From positions 248,001 through 312,000 of the forward strand of contig NZ_RQPI01000003.1 of the NCBI RefSeq assembly GCF_003854965.1: 64,000 bases of DNA, in the 5' to 3' direction. Source of the stretch: Paenibacillus rhizophilus (GTDB lineage Bacteria > Bacillota > Bacilli > Paenibacillales > Paenibacillaceae). The notes under the pieces were generated by a model. It was not told the origin of the DNA. It did not search any database and was given only the letters and a program-made list of their open reading frames with translations. The stretch's first letter is position 1. The number at the start of each line of letters is the position of its first letter. A program made the position numbers and the translations under genes. Below, in pieces: positions 53,536 through 62,522 of the stretch.

Positions 53536-54468
53536 ATGGAATTGGCAGTTATTGGAGTAGTTTTAGTTGTAGTGGTCGCATTTATCGCGTTGACGGTCAA
53601 AATCGTTCCGCAGCAGCGGGTCGGCGTCGTTGAACGGCTGGGGAAATTCCACCGGCTGCTGACGCCCGGTCTGAATATTCTGATTCCGATCATCGATCAG
53701 GTACGGGTCTATCACGATCTGCGGATTCAGCAGGCGAATGTGCCTCCGCAGACGGTGATAACGAAGGATAATGTGCAGGTGCAGATTGATACGATTATTT
53801 TCTATCAGGTCGTGGGCCCGGAAGAAGCGACCTACGGCATTTCCGATTATGTATACGGCGTGCGGAACATCAGCACGGCGACCATGCGGCAAATTATCGG
53901 CAAGCTGGAGCTTGACGAGACGCTGTCCGGCCGGGAAAAAATCTCGACCGAAATCCGCCTCGCCCTTGACGAAGCGACGGAGAAATGGGGCGTACGGATT
54001 GAGCGGGTCGAGGTGATCGACATCAAGCCGCCGGTGGACATTCAGGAAGCGATGGATAAACAGATGAAGGCGGAACGGAACAAGCGTGCCATTGTTCTGG
54101 AGGCGGAAGCGGCCAAGCAGGATATGATCCTGCGCGCGGAGGGCGATAAACAGAGCAAAATCCTGAAGGCCGAGGGAGACAGGGAAGCGCGGATTCATCA
54201 AGCGGAAGGTCTGCGCCAAGCGCAGGAACTGGAGGCTCTCGGCCAGGCCAAGGCCATTCAGGCGGTCGCGGAGGCGGAGAAGCTGCGGATTGAGCTGATC
54301 CGAAGCGCGGGGCTGGATGAGCAGGTGCTGGCGTATCAATCATTCGAAGCCTTGGGCGAAATCGCCAAAGGGCCGGCCAACAAAGTATTCCTGCCGAGCG
54401 ACGTCGTCAGGACCCTCGGAAGTGTGGGCGCGATTGCCGAAGTGTTTAAAGCGGGAAAGGACAAATAA
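53536..54468 (+). CDS. SPFH/Band 7 stomatin-like protein
   Basis: 310 residues. N-terminal membrane segment (ELAVIGVVLVVVVAFIALT), band 7 domain (IVPQQRVGVVERLGKFHRLL, GLNILIPIIDQVRVYHDLR, VKDNVQV-like TKDNVQVQIDTIIFYQV), then a long helical coiled coil (residues about 180-265, rich in AEGDKQ and AEGDRE repeats). A QmcA/slipin-type scaffold that oligomerises in lipid microdomains. Begins 4 bases after the NfeD stop, the typical stomatin/NfeD pair. Confidence 0.92.
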   Translation: MELAVIGVVLVVVVAFIALTVKIVPQQRVGVVERLGKFHRLLTPGLNILIPIIDQVRVYHDLRIQQANVPPQTVITKDNVQVQIDTIIFYQVVGPEEATYGISDYVYGVRNISTATMRQIIGKLELDETLSGREKISTEIRLALDEATEKWGVRIERVEVIDIKPPVDIQEAMDKQMKAERNKRAIVLEAEAAKQDMILRAEGDKQSKILKAEGDREARIHQAEGLRQAQELEALGQAKAIQAVAEAEKLRIELIRSAGLDEQVLAYQSFEALGEIAKGPANKVFLPSDVVRTLGSVGAIAEVFKAGKDK

Positions 54469-54583
54469 GCACGCCATGGTCATACACGGCATGGTCTTAA
54501 AGGGTTCTATTTTACAATCGCGGCTTTTTCGGCTAAAGTAGGGTCATTGGCCCTAGACCTATTTATAAGGAGAGAAGACCATC

Positions 54584-55048
54584 GTGACGCAAAAAGAACT
54601 TTCGCCTTTTGTGGAATTGCTCGGCCTTGAGCGCCATGTCGAAGGTGGCTGGTTTAAGGAAATTTGGCAATCTTCCGTTCAAATTCCCCGGGATCTCCTG
54701 GGCAAAGACTACTCCGGCCCCCGTCCTGCGGCATCCACTATTTATTTTCTGCTGCACCCGGGCGAGGTTTCACAGTGGCACGCCGTCCTGTCGGATGAGC
54801 ATTGGATGTGGCATGCGGGCAGTCCGCTTGTATTAAGCCTTGGCGGCAGCGGAGAGCATCCCGGCGATGCGGAGGAAATAATACTGGGACTCGATATCGC
54901 CGCAGGCCAGCAGCCGCAGGCACTCGTACCCGCCGGAGTATGGCAGGCAGCAAGACCGCTCGGCGACGAACCGGTCCTTGTATCTTGTGTGGTGGCCCCG
55001 GGCTTCCACTACGACGATTTCCGGCTGATCGGCAAGTCGGAGGAATAA
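54584..55048 (+). CDS. Cupin protein (DUF985 type)
   Basis: 154 residues. LGLERHVEGGWFKEIWQSS, RPAASTIYFLLHPGEVSQWH, LVPAGVWQAARPLGDEPVLV and VVAPGFHYDDFRLI follow the DUF985 cupin pattern, with a likely metal/ligand pocket. Function unknown; a sugar-binding or isomerase-like role has been proposed for the fold. Start GTG preceded by AAGGAGAGAAG. Confidence 0.8.
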   Translation: MTQKELSPFVELLGLERHVEGGWFKEIWQSSVQIPRDLLGKDYSGPRPAASTIYFLLHPGEVSQWHAVLSDEHWMWHAGSPLVLSLGGSGEHPGDAEEIILGLDIAAGQQPQALVPAGVWQAARPLGDEPVLVSCVVAPGFHYDDFRLIGKSEE

Positions 55049-55098
55049 CGCCGGGTTTCTTTTGGAAGCAGCCGAACGGCGATATGCTTTGCAGTAAG

Positions 55099-55123
55099 AA
55101 CGGAGCGCAAGCTCCGTTTTTTT
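55099..55123 (+). terminator. Terminator after the cupin gene
   Basis: AACGGAGC-GCAA-GCTCCGTT followed by T5, a compact classic terminator. Confidence 0.9.
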
Positions 55124-55273
55124 GTGCGAAAGAATGAAAGAAAGCACCGAATTTTGTATTGCATGTAATCCATCTGATATACTTGATTTTGGAAATCCTG
55201 CTTAGAAGGGCAGCATACGCGGTTAAACACTTTTGTAGAATCCAATCCACACACGAATCTGGAGGGAAAAGCG

Positions 55274-56110
55274 ATGAGTCAGTTGAATGGACCTTTTACC
55301 GGCGGACCTACTTTGAGTGATGGCGTAACGATGCCGTGGCTGGGGCTCGGAGTATGGCAGACCAAAGACGGCGATGAAGTCATCCATGCGGTCAAATCGG
55401 CGATTGAAATCGGCTACCGCAGTATTGATACGGCCTCGGCTTACAAGAATGAAGAAGGCGTAGGGCAAGCCATTAAAGAAGCTGGAGTGCCCCGAGAGGA
55501 ACTGTTTATCACCACGAAGGTGTTCAATAATGAACAAGGATATGAGCAGACCTTGAAGGCCTGCGAGTCCAGCCGCAAGAAGCTCGGTCTGGATGTCATC
55601 GACTTGTATCTGATCCACTGGCCGGTTAAGGAGAAGTTCAGGGAGACATGGAAAGCGCTTGTTCATTTGCAAAAAGAGGGCTATGTCAAGTCGATCGGCG
55701 TCAGCAATTTTCAGACTCATCATCTGAATAGCATCATTGACGATACCGGCGTCGTGCCCGTGGTGAATCAGGTGGAATTCCACCCGCTGCTCACTCAGCG
55801 CGAGCTGCTCAAATACTGCCAGGATCAGAATATTCAACTGGAAGCATGGAGCCCGCTGCTGCAGGGCAACCTGGATATTCCGCTGCTGCAGGATCTCGCG
55901 CAAAAATACGGAAAGACGCCTGCCCAAATCGTTCTCCGCTGGGATATCCAGCAGGGGGTAATTACGATTCCGAAATCAGTTCATGCCGATCGAATCCGTG
56001 AGAACGCCGGTATTTTTGATTTTACGCTAAGCGATGAAGATGTTCTGGCTATCGAGGGATTGAACAAGAACCACCGCTACGGTCCCGACCCGGATAATTT
56101 CAATTTCTAA
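55274..56110 (+). CDS. Aldo/keto reductase, YvgN-like
   Basis: 278 residues. Catalytic tetrad visible: Asp and Tyr in YRSIDTASAYKNEEGVG, Lys in LFITTKVF, His in DLYLIHWPV. GVSNFQTHHLNSII, VNQVEFHPLLTQRELL and IPKSVHADRIRENAGIFDF (NADPH-binding) complete the AKR5 pattern, as in B. subtilis glyoxal reductase YvgN. Probably a detoxifying NADPH-dependent carbonyl reductase. ATG with TGGAGGG ahead. Confidence 0.92.
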   Translation: MSQLNGPFTGGPTLSDGVTMPWLGLGVWQTKDGDEVIHAVKSAIEIGYRSIDTASAYKNEEGVGQAIKEAGVPREELFITTKVFNNEQGYEQTLKACESSRKKLGLDVIDLYLIHWPVKEKFRETWKALVHLQKEGYVKSIGVSNFQTHHLNSIIDDTGVVPVVNQVEFHPLLTQRELLKYCQDQNIQLEAWSPLLQGNLDIPLLQDLAQKYGKTPAQIVLRWDIQQGVITIPKSVHADRIRENAGIFDFTLSDEDVLAIEGLNKNHRYGPDPDNFNF

Positions 56111-56143
56111 TAGGCAGTTCAGCTCTAATTTATTGATTGGATA

Positions 56144-56190
56144 AAAAGGATGTCTCCCGCCGTTTTCCACGGCCGATGGAGGCATCCTTT
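56144..56190. terminator. Bidirectional terminator
   Basis: AAAGGATG-T-CTCC pairs with GGAG-GCATCCTTT around a GC-rich loop. It lies between the convergent aldo/keto reductase and protease genes. Confidence 0.8.
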
Positions 56191-56206
56191 GTTTATTTGT
56201 ATATTA

Positions 56207-57028
56207 TTAATGAAGTTTGGGGGCTCGCCCCAGTCTTTTCATCAGGAGTATCCCGTGGACAATGACCAGCATGCTGCAGACCATTGCCATGACCTGTCCG
56301 GCCTGATCGCCGGCTGTGAGCGTATCGAAGATGCCGTGCCAGAGAATGACCGGAATGATGCTCCACCGGCTTCCCGCGCAAATCCAGGCGAGTACGACGG
56401 AACCGTAGGTCAGGCTGATTCCCCAGCCGATGACGCCGAAGCCCATGCCGAGATAACTTTCGTTAAACCAGAATGCGGGCAGATGCCAGAGCATCCAGAC
56501 GGCGGCTACAATCAGGGCTGAAGCGAATAAGGAGCGGCGGCGGTGCAGTTCGGGCAAAAGAAAGCCGCGCCAGCCGCTCTCTTCGCCGATGCCGAAGGTG
56601 AGCATCCAGACAAGTGAGGTTTCCCAGACGTTAAAGCCGGCGGGGAGATCGGAGGTAAGCCCGAACCGATGCATATCCGGAAAGCTCCCGGTAAAGAGGC
56701 GATGGGCCAAAATGGCAATGCACCCGTAAACGAGCGGAAGCCCAGCTGCAATCAGCAGCCACTTTCGGGGGAAGGAGAAGGAAAACGCCGTCTTGATCCA
56801 AGCGGAAGATCCTTTGCCGCCGGGCAGCAATTCTGCCGCTGCGGCTCCGGCGAGCGGCCCGAACGAGCCCAGGTAGAACTGTCCGGGCAGGACGGGGATA
56901 TGGGCCTCGAACTGTCTGTTCGCAAGCAGCGGGAGCCAGCAGGCCCAGGTAAAGCCGAAGGTGACAGACAGAAACAGAGTCAGCCTGTTTCTTCCGGGCT
57001 TCCGCCTTGGGGACAAGCGGGAATTCAT
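56207..57028 (-). CDS. CPBP-family intramembrane metalloprotease
   Basis: 273 residues with about eight hydrophobic helices. Motif 1 GIGEESGWRGFLLPEL (E-E-x3-R-G-x2), motif 2 WMLWHLPAFWF and motif 3 PVILWHGIFDTL (H-x3-D) form the glutamic protease site of the Abi/CAAX group. Bacterial members are linked to bacteriocin immunity or processing of membrane peptides; no such genes lie nearby. ATG at 57028 has AAGGAG 9 bases ahead; another in-frame ATG at 57046 lies upstream. Confidence 0.85.
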   Translation of the reverse strand: MNSRLSPRRKPGRNRLTLFLSVTFGFTWACWLPLLANRQFEAHIPVLPGQFYLGSFGPLAGAAAAELLPGGKGSSAWIKTAFSFSFPRKWLLIAAGLPLVYGCIAILAHRLFTGSFPDMHRFGLTSDLPAGFNVWETSLVWMLTFGIGEESGWRGFLLPELHRRRSLFASALIVAAVWMLWHLPAFWFNESYLGMGFGVIGWGISLTYGSVVLAWICAGSRWSIIPVILWHGIFDTLTAGDQAGQVMAMVCSMLVIVHGILLMKRLGRAPKLH

Positions 57029-57251
57029 GAATACCAACTCCTTCATATAGAAGATGCTCTATCTCCATAATGGGAGCAAGGCCTTTAACTGGTATACGGC
57101 AAATATCACCTTTTGCGGGGAAAATCATTAAGCCTGCAGGGCGCTAAGACGGATAGCTTCCTGCAGGCTGTTTCTTTGAAAAATGAATGGTATTTACGGC
57201 TTGTGGGCGGCTTCGTTTGCAAAAGGATCGCTATGTCGCGGCTGACCGCTT

Positions 57252-59096
57252 CTACTCGATTGAAATATTGTAAGTGCGCAGCCAGAGATCGACCTGGGCC
57301 AGATAAGCGAACAGCTGCGGACCGGACATCAACTGACCGAACCAGGGCAAATTGCTGGAGGACTCAGGCGATGCCGCAATTTCGCGGATTTTGGCGGAAT
57401 TGATCAATGGCAGAATCGGCGAAGAAGGGTCGTCGAGAATGCTGAGCGCCCGCTGACGAACGGCATTCAAATAGCCGGGATTATGCGTTTTGGGATAGGG
57501 GCTTTTTTTACGGTACAGCACATCTTCCGGCAGCACTCCTTCAAGTGCCTTGCGCAGGATACCTTTTTCCCTTCCTCCCACGGTTTTAATTTCCCAGGGA
57601 ATATTCCAGACGTACTGTACTAGCCGGTGATCGCAGTAAGGAACGCGCACCTCAAGACCGACACCCATGCTCATCCGGTCCTTACGGTCCAGCAGAGTCG
57701 GCATAAACCGGGTTATATTGAGGTATGACATCACCCGCATTTGCGCCTGTTTGCCGGTCTCGCCTTCAAGCTTTGGCGTCTCGGCCACTGCATCGCTGTA
57801 TCTGTCGCCCAAATATTCGAGCGGACGAATCCATTCCCGGATTTCGGGTGAGAGCAGACCGGACCGCATCTTGGGAGCGACTGCCCATGGGAAAGTTCCC
57901 GAGGACAGCATTTCTTCGCGGTGAAACCAGGGGTATCCGCCGAATATTTCGTCGGCCGCTTCGCCAGAAATCGCGACCGTGGCGCCTTTTTTAATTTCCC
58001 GGCAGAACAAATACAGCGACGAATCGACATCCGTCATACCCGGCAGATCGCGGGAGAACAGCGCATTATCGAGCGCTTCCACCAGCTCATCCGTGTCGAA
58101 TTGTATATAATGATGGCGGGTTCCCAGCTCATCAACCATCCGTTTAATCCAGGGTCCATCGGCTCCCGGCTGGAAGGAGTGGCTTTTGAAGTATTTGTCG
58201 TTGTCGACATAGTCGACGGAATAGGTGTCCATCTGTCCTTGGCCGGTCCGTTTATAATAGTCGACGGCAAGCGCGGACAACGCGCTCGAATCCAGACCGC
58301 CGGATAACAGGGAGCAGACGGGCACGTCGGATACCAGCTGGCGTTCCAGTGTATCCTGGAGAAGATCCCGCACCTTGGCGGCTGTTTCTTCCGGACTGTC
58401 TGTGTGGGGGGAACTTTCCAGCGTCCAGTAGGCATAACTCCGCAGACCCTCGCGGCTGTAGATCATGGCATGGCCAGGGCGAAGCTCCGACATATCCTTG
58501 TATACGCCATGTCCCGGCGTCCGGGCCGGACCGACAATGAAAATCTCCGCAAGCCCTTCCGGTCCAACGACCGGGCGGACCTTGGGATGTTGAAGCAGCG
58601 CCTTCGGCTCCGACCCGAAGATAAGGGTATCGTCTGCCTTGCTGAAGAACAGCGGCTTCACGCCCAACCGGTCACGCGCGAAGAATACCTGCTCGCGAAG
58701 TCCGTCCCAGACGGCAAAGGCGAATATACCGTTCAGCTTCCCGGCGCAGTCCGGGCCCCACTCGATGTAAGCATGCAGCAGTACCTCGGTGTCGCACTGG
58801 GTGCGGAACTCATGCCCCCGGAGCTTCAGCTCATTTTTTAATTCGGCGGCATTATATAATTCTCCGTTGTAGACAATGGCATAAACCTGGTCTTCATGGC
58901 GGGCGATCATCGGTTGTGCGCCGTTCTCGGGATCGATAACGCTGAGTCTGCGGTGTCCGAATGCGATAGGGCCCGAAATCCATGTACCCGCCGCGTCCGG
59001 ACCGCGGTTCGCCAATGTTTCAGTCATTTTGACCAGCAGCTGGGAATGTTGGGTCAGATCTCCGCGCCACTGGATAAATCCGGTTATTCCGCACAT
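57252..59096 (-). CDS. asnO: Asparagine synthetase (glutamine-hydrolysing), AsnO size
   Basis: 614 residues. Class II glutamine amidotransferase domain with nucleophile Cys at position 2 (MCGITGFIQWRG), RGPDAAGTW and VYNGELYNAAEL; synthetase domain with pyrophosphate loop SLLSGGLDSSALSAL and ISGEAADEIFGGYPWF. Makes Asn from Asp, Gln and ATP. Length equals B. subtilis AsnO, the sporulation-linked paralogue, and differs from AsnB/AsnH; symbol is tentative. Confidence 0.88.
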   Translation of the reverse strand: MCGITGFIQWRGDLTQHSQLLVKMTETLANRGPDAAGTWISGPIAFGHRRLSVIDPENGAQPMIARHEDQVYAIVYNGELYNAAELKNELKLRGHEFRTQCDTEVLLHAYIEWGPDCAGKLNGIFAFAVWDGLREQVFFARDRLGVKPLFFSKADDTLIFGSEPKALLQHPKVRPVVGPEGLAEIFIVGPARTPGHGVYKDMSELRPGHAMIYSREGLRSYAYWTLESSPHTDSPEETAAKVRDLLQDTLERQLVSDVPVCSLLSGGLDSSALSALAVDYYKRTGQGQMDTYSVDYVDNDKYFKSHSFQPGADGPWIKRMVDELGTRHHYIQFDTDELVEALDNALFSRDLPGMTDVDSSLYLFCREIKKGATVAISGEAADEIFGGYPWFHREEMLSSGTFPWAVAPKMRSGLLSPEIREWIRPLEYLGDRYSDAVAETPKLEGETGKQAQMRVMSYLNITRFMPTLLDRKDRMSMGVGLEVRVPYCDHRLVQYVWNIPWEIKTVGGREKGILRKALEGVLPEDVLYRKKSPYPKTHNPGYLNAVRQRALSILDDPSSPILPLINSAKIREIAASPESSSNLPWFGQLMSGPQLFAYLAQVDLWLRTYNISIE

Positions 59097-59247
59097 GACG
59101 GTTCATCCTCTCTTGTGGATAGCCTAAGTGTGGTGTCCCTATCTTTTTGCCAATTAATACAGATATATGCCGAAGGAAGGCATAAAATGTATGTCCTTAT
59201 CCGAACACTAGAGAGGGGGAAATTTGGCTTGGAAGGAAGGATGACCG

Positions 59248-59604
59248 ATGTATTATATTAAGGATGCCAAAATACGCAGAATGCTTAAATATGACGGAGC
59301 GCCCTGCGCCGAAGTGGGGGTACTGCCGGGGGCCGTGGGTGACTCTGCGCTTTTGGTCTATATTGTTGAAGACAACCGGGAAGAGGGGTACGAAATTATC
59401 CGTATTTTGACCAATGACGCCGACACGGCCACCGATTGGTATGACAATAATATGCATGACGCCTTTGTCGATGTGACATCGAGCGCATTTCCAGGCAGTC
59501 CGGTCATGAGCCCGGAGGAGGAACGGGACAAATTTCAACGGGAGCTGCTGATATTCGGGGATTTGAAAAAACAGCTGGGGGTGCGGTTTCAGGAGTATTC
59601 ATAA
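59248..59604 (+). CDS. Hypothetical protein, unknown family
   Basis: 118 residues, not recognised. It is acidic, with no signal peptide or membrane segment, and reads MYYIKDAKIRRMLKYDGAPC then SALLVYIVEDNREEGYEIIR and a helical C-terminus (SPEEERDKFQRELLIFGDL). A proper ribosome binding site (GGAAGGATG) precedes the ATG, so it is probably translated. A stem-loop (AAGGGAGTG / CACTCCCTT, about 59620-59665) follows. Confidence 0.6.
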   Translation: MYYIKDAKIRRMLKYDGAPCAEVGVLPGAVGDSALLVYIVEDNREEGYEIIRILTNDADTATDWYDNNMHDAFVDVTSSAFPGSPVMSPEEERDKFQRELLIFGDLKKQLGVRFQEYS

Positions 59605-59737
59605 GTTAACCAATAATATTAAAGGGAGTGTGGTTTGGCCGGCAAGGCTAAAAGGGCACTCCCTTGATGTATGTGCAAAACACCGGCTGCGAATCAGCGG
59701 CTCTTCAAAATTTCGAAGAATTGTAACGCGCCAAAAC

Positions 59738-59767
59738 TTGATCTCCTCAGCACAACCGTTATATAAT
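59738..59767 (+). promoter_or_regulatory. Promoter of tRNA-Arg
   Basis: TTGATC, 18-base spacer, TATAAT at 59762-59767; the tRNA starts 30 bases later. Confidence 0.7.
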
Positions 59768-59796
59768 AGATAACGTTGTTGAAATACATACTTTGT

Positions 59797-59870
59797 GTCC
59801 CAATAGCTCAGCCGGATAGAGCATGCGCCTTCTAAGCGCACGGTCGGGGGTTCGAATCCCTCTTGGGACG
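59797..59870 (+). tRNA. tRNA-Arg (anticodon TCT)
   Basis: Acceptor stem GTCCCAA/TTGGGAC, D arm GCTC...GAGC, anticodon arm TGCGC-CTTCTAA-GCGCA giving anticodon TCT, variable CGGTC, T arm GGGGG-TTCGAAT-CCCTC, discriminator G. CCA is not encoded. Reads AGA codons. Confidence 0.95.
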
Positions 59871-59874
59871 TACA

Positions 59875-59900
59875 AAAACCTTCCTTCGGGAAGGTTTTTT
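59875..59900 (+). terminator. tRNA terminator
   Basis: AAAACCTTCC-TTCG-GGAAGGTTTT followed by further T. Confidence 0.92.
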
Positions 59901-59982
59901 GCGTACAGGGAAGAGAACCGCCGGAGGTTCGTCGGAGCATTGGCATCGTTAGCAACGGCATCGCAGTCAGCCCGAGCGGGCT

Positions 59983-60027
59983 GCATCCCTCTTTGGACGA
60001 AACCTTCCTACGGGAAGGTTTTTCTTA
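59983..60027 (+). repeat. Degenerate repeat of the tRNA-Arg 3' end and terminator
   Basis: ATCCCTCTTTGGACG matches the end of the tRNA (ATCCCTCTTGGGACG) at 14 of 15 positions and is again followed by an AAACCTTCC...GGAAGGTTT hairpin with a T-run. It lies about 125 bases downstream of the first copy. Confidence 0.7.
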
Positions 60028-60095
60028 ATGTTACGCTTATTTGGACTGGAAAACATCCCGTTAATTCCTCCCGAAAAACGATGTATTCGCCATCT

Positions 60096-60228
60096 AAAGG
60101 GAAAAACTCCAGCTAATTGGCCTATTTATCTTCGTTTCAGGCAGAATCGGCAAATTTAACTGGAGAAATTCCAGTTAAGCTCTGCCGGAGGGCCATTTTT
60201 TAAAAAATTAAAGGGATAAATTCCATTT
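60096..60228. repeat. Dispersed intergenic repeat cluster, locus 2
   Basis: Units AAAGGGAAAAACTCCAGCTA (60096), TTAACTGGA-GAAAT-TCCAGTTAA (60156-60178, perfect 9-bp inverted repeat) and AAAGGGATAAATTCCATTT (60210). They resemble the units at 5026-5213, including the flanking AATCGGC. The rest of 60029-60510 holds no supported gene. Confidence 0.65.
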
Positions 60229-60510
60229 CATCCGCTCCCCTGCCCCGGTACCAACTACTAAATCCGGCTAAGAAGCCGTCCGGCCGCATAGAGCGTGTCC
60301 GGCCAAAAGGCGATTTGCCGCAGCAGCGCGGCCTCTGCTTTTTCCATAGGGCCCGGCAAACAAATACAAGCTTCCGATGCCTTTTATAATCGATTTTTTG
60401 GGAAAAAGCAATTTGTTCTTTCGTTTTATTTACTTGCCGAAACCCCCAGACGAATGTGGAAGTTGCTGCATAATCTGGTGACGTACTCTACTTGAGAGGA
60501 GGAGTTTTTC

Positions 60511-60612
60511 ATGGGCGAAGCTGGCGGATATGGCGCTGGTTTTACATCTGCAACCGCAATTCTCGTACTGTTCATTTTGCTGGTCATCATCACAAAGTCT
60601 CTGTGGGTATAA
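60511..60612 (+). CDS. YjcZ-family sporulation peptide
   Basis: 33 residues: Gly-rich start MGEAGGYGAGF, then a single hydrophobic helix ATAILVLFILLVIITK ending LWV. This is the pattern of short YjcZ-type sporulation proteins (Gly-rich head, one membrane helix). The ATG has a strong AGGAGGAG 7-8 bases upstream and a clear terminator follows, so translation is likely. Confidence 0.75.
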   Translation: MGEAGGYGAGFTSATAILVLFILLVIITKSLWV

Positions 60613-60628
60613 TTTTTGCGTAATGTTA

Positions 60629-60666
60629 AAATCCCGCCAGGTACAAGGCCTGACGGGATTTTTTTG
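60629..60666 (+). terminator. Terminator after the YjcZ-like gene
   Basis: AAATCCCG...CGGGATTT with inner CCAGG/CCTGA partial pairing, followed by T7. Confidence 0.88.
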
Positions 60667-60706
60667 GAAATATAAGAAAGTATAAGCCGACTATGCAGGT
60701 ATGTTC

Positions 60707-61399
60707 TCAGACGCCCCGATTTCCCGGATCTGCTGCAATCCCATGCATGATGAACCGGATCAGCAGTCCGATTTCTTCCTCGTCGTTCCAATCCTTGTCC
60801 GGCTGCAGCAGCAGGCGGGTCATAATGTAGCCGATGATCGAGGATGCGGTAAAACGGATAACGGTTGGCGCCGGAACGTCGATGATTTCCCCTTTTTGCT
60901 TAAAATGATCGACTTGCGCGGTAACCCTTTCGAATACCTTGCTCATAATATCCTCCATGAACTGCTCGCGCAGCTTTGGATGAAAGGGAATTTCCTGAAT
61001 CAGGATTTGCAGGATTTTAAAATTTTTGCGGGCGAATTCCAGCCGGTTTCGGATCAGGGAGCGGAGAAAGTCCTCGTAGCTGTCAAAGGAACCATCCAGC
61101 AAATTCCCAAAGTTTCTCATGACAAAAGGGGCGAGCAGGCGGCTCATCGTCGGCCCCACAATGGACAGCAGAAGATCTTTCTTGGTCTTGTAGTAGCGAA
61201 AAATCGTTCCTTCCGCCACCCCGGCCTTCTGTGCGATTTCACTGGTCGCCGCGCCCGCATAGCCTTTTTCCGCAAATACATCCACGGCCGCCTGCAAAAT
61301 CGCAACTTGCTTAGGCGTCATTTTCTCCTCATCGCCCAGGGCAAGCAGCTCCAGAGCCCACTGCTCCGTGTCCTTATCTGCAGAAAGATGTTCTGCCAT
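60707..61399 (-). CDS. TetR-family regulator of the ABC exporter operon
   Basis: 230 residues. N-terminal HTH (about 25-75): ILQAAVDVFAEKGYAGAATS, EIAQKAGVAEGTIFRYYKTK. The C-terminal part is helical ligand-binding/dimer domain. Third gene of the operon with the ATPase and permease. ATG at 61399 is chosen because GGAGGG precedes it; the frame is open further upstream without a site. Likely binds the palindrome at 63277-63294. Confidence 0.88.
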   Translation of the reverse strand: MAEHLSADKDTEQWALELLALGDEEKMTPKQVAILQAAVDVFAEKGYAGAATSEIAQKAGVAEGTIFRYYKTKKDLLLSIVGPTMSRLLAPFVMRNFGNLLDGSFDSYEDFLRSLIRNRLEFARKNFKILQILIQEIPFHPKLREQFMEDIMSKVFERVTAQVDHFKQKGEIIDVPAPTVIRFTASSIIGYIMTRLLLQPDKDWNDEEEIGLLIRFIMHGIAADPGNRGV

Positions 61400-61457
61400 A
61401 ATGTCAACCCTCCAGACGTTTTCTGTTTGCTTATCGTACCATATAGGAGAACCCAAG

Positions 61458-62522
61458 TTACATTTTACGGTGTTTGCGGAGGGCAAGCACGTTCAGGATC
61501 ATGAACAAAAGCGAGAAGGTGATCAGCACATACACATCATTTTCAATCGAATTCCAGCCTTTCCCGCGGATCATCACATTCATCATCGCCTGCGCCCCAT
61601 AGTATAACGGAGTGGCATATCCAATCCGCTGAAGCCAAAGTGGAAGTGTGTCCATTGGAAACAATCCGCTCAGAAAAATCTGCGGCACGATGACTAGCGG
61701 GATGAACTGAATCATCTGCAGCTCGTTTCCGGCAAACGCCGACAGCAGCGTACCGAGGGTCAGGGCCGTCATCGACAGCAGCAGAGTAATCAGGAGAACA
61801 TAGCCGAAGCTTCCGGCCATCATAATGCCCAGTACCTGAATGGAGAACCAGGAGATAAGCAAGGCCTGAAACACGGTGAAAATACCGAAGCCGCAGACAT
61901 AGCCGATGACGATTTCCCAGCGTTTAAGCGGGGTAGCGAGCAGGCGCTCCAGCGTTCCCGTCGTCCGTTCCCGAAGAAAGGAGACCCCCGCAATCAGGAA
62001 GACGAAAAAGAAGACGAATACGCCAATCATAATCGGTCCGAACCGGTCGATGGTCTTCATGTCCGCGGAACCGTACAGATAGCTGATTTGCGGCTGGGGG
62101 GAGGCCTGCGACTGTGCCTGATTTCCCTGCGCCTGAGCCTGCCCGGATATCCGCTGATCCCCGGATGCCTGCTCCAGTGCCAGCATAACCGCCCGATTGG
62201 CCGCCGGATTGCTTCCTTCCAAAATGATCTTCGGAGCACCGCCGTCGATTGAGATCAGGGCGTCGATTTCTCCATTCTTCAGCGCCAGGGCGCCATCTTC
62301 CTCCGAATTATACTTAACAACCTGGGCGTCATGTTTGGCCAGCGCTTCCGAAAGGACGGCCGCTTGACCCGACACGCCGATATTCGGCTTATAGGCATCG
62401 CTACCAAACACCAGGCTCATCAGGCTGAGAACGAGCAGGGGAGCGGCGAACATGAGAGCCATCGTTCTTTTGTCGTGAATGAACTGCCGCAAAATACGCA
62501 GCGTAAGCGCGCGGATTCTCAT
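61458..62522 (-). CDS. ABC-2 type exporter permease
   Basis: 354 residues. One N-terminal membrane helix (TMALMFAAPLLVLSLMSLVF), a large external loop (about 40-165) ending in a Gln/Ala/Ser-rich stretch, and about five C-terminal helices with FLRERTTGTLERLLATPLKR and IFLSGLFPMDTLPLWLQRIG. These are ABC2_membrane_3 hallmarks. The start overlaps the ATPase stop by 4 bases. Exports an unknown compound, possibly a drug or lipid. Confidence 0.88.
   Translation of the reverse strand: MRIRALTLRILRQFIHDKRTMALMFAAPLLVLSLMSLVFGSDAYKPNIGVSGQAAVLSEALAKHDAQVVKYNSEEDGALALKNGEIDALISIDGGAPKIILEGSNPAANRAVMLALEQASGDQRISGQAQAQGNQAQSQASPQPQISYLYGSADMKTIDRFGPIMIGVFVFFFVFLIAGVSFLRERTTGTLERLLATPLKRWEIVIGYVCGFGIFTVFQALLISWFSIQVLGIMMAGSFGYVLLITLLLSMTALTLGTLLSAFAGNELQMIQFIPLVIVPQIFLSGLFPMDTLPLWLQRIGYATPLYYGAQAMMNVMIRGKGWNSIENDVYVLITFSLLFMILNVLALRKHRKM

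Noticed and set aside
60295..60495. 66-residue open frame before the YjcZ-like peptide
   Set aside because: No binding site, no hydrophobic or domain pattern; lies in repeat-containing intergenic DNA.
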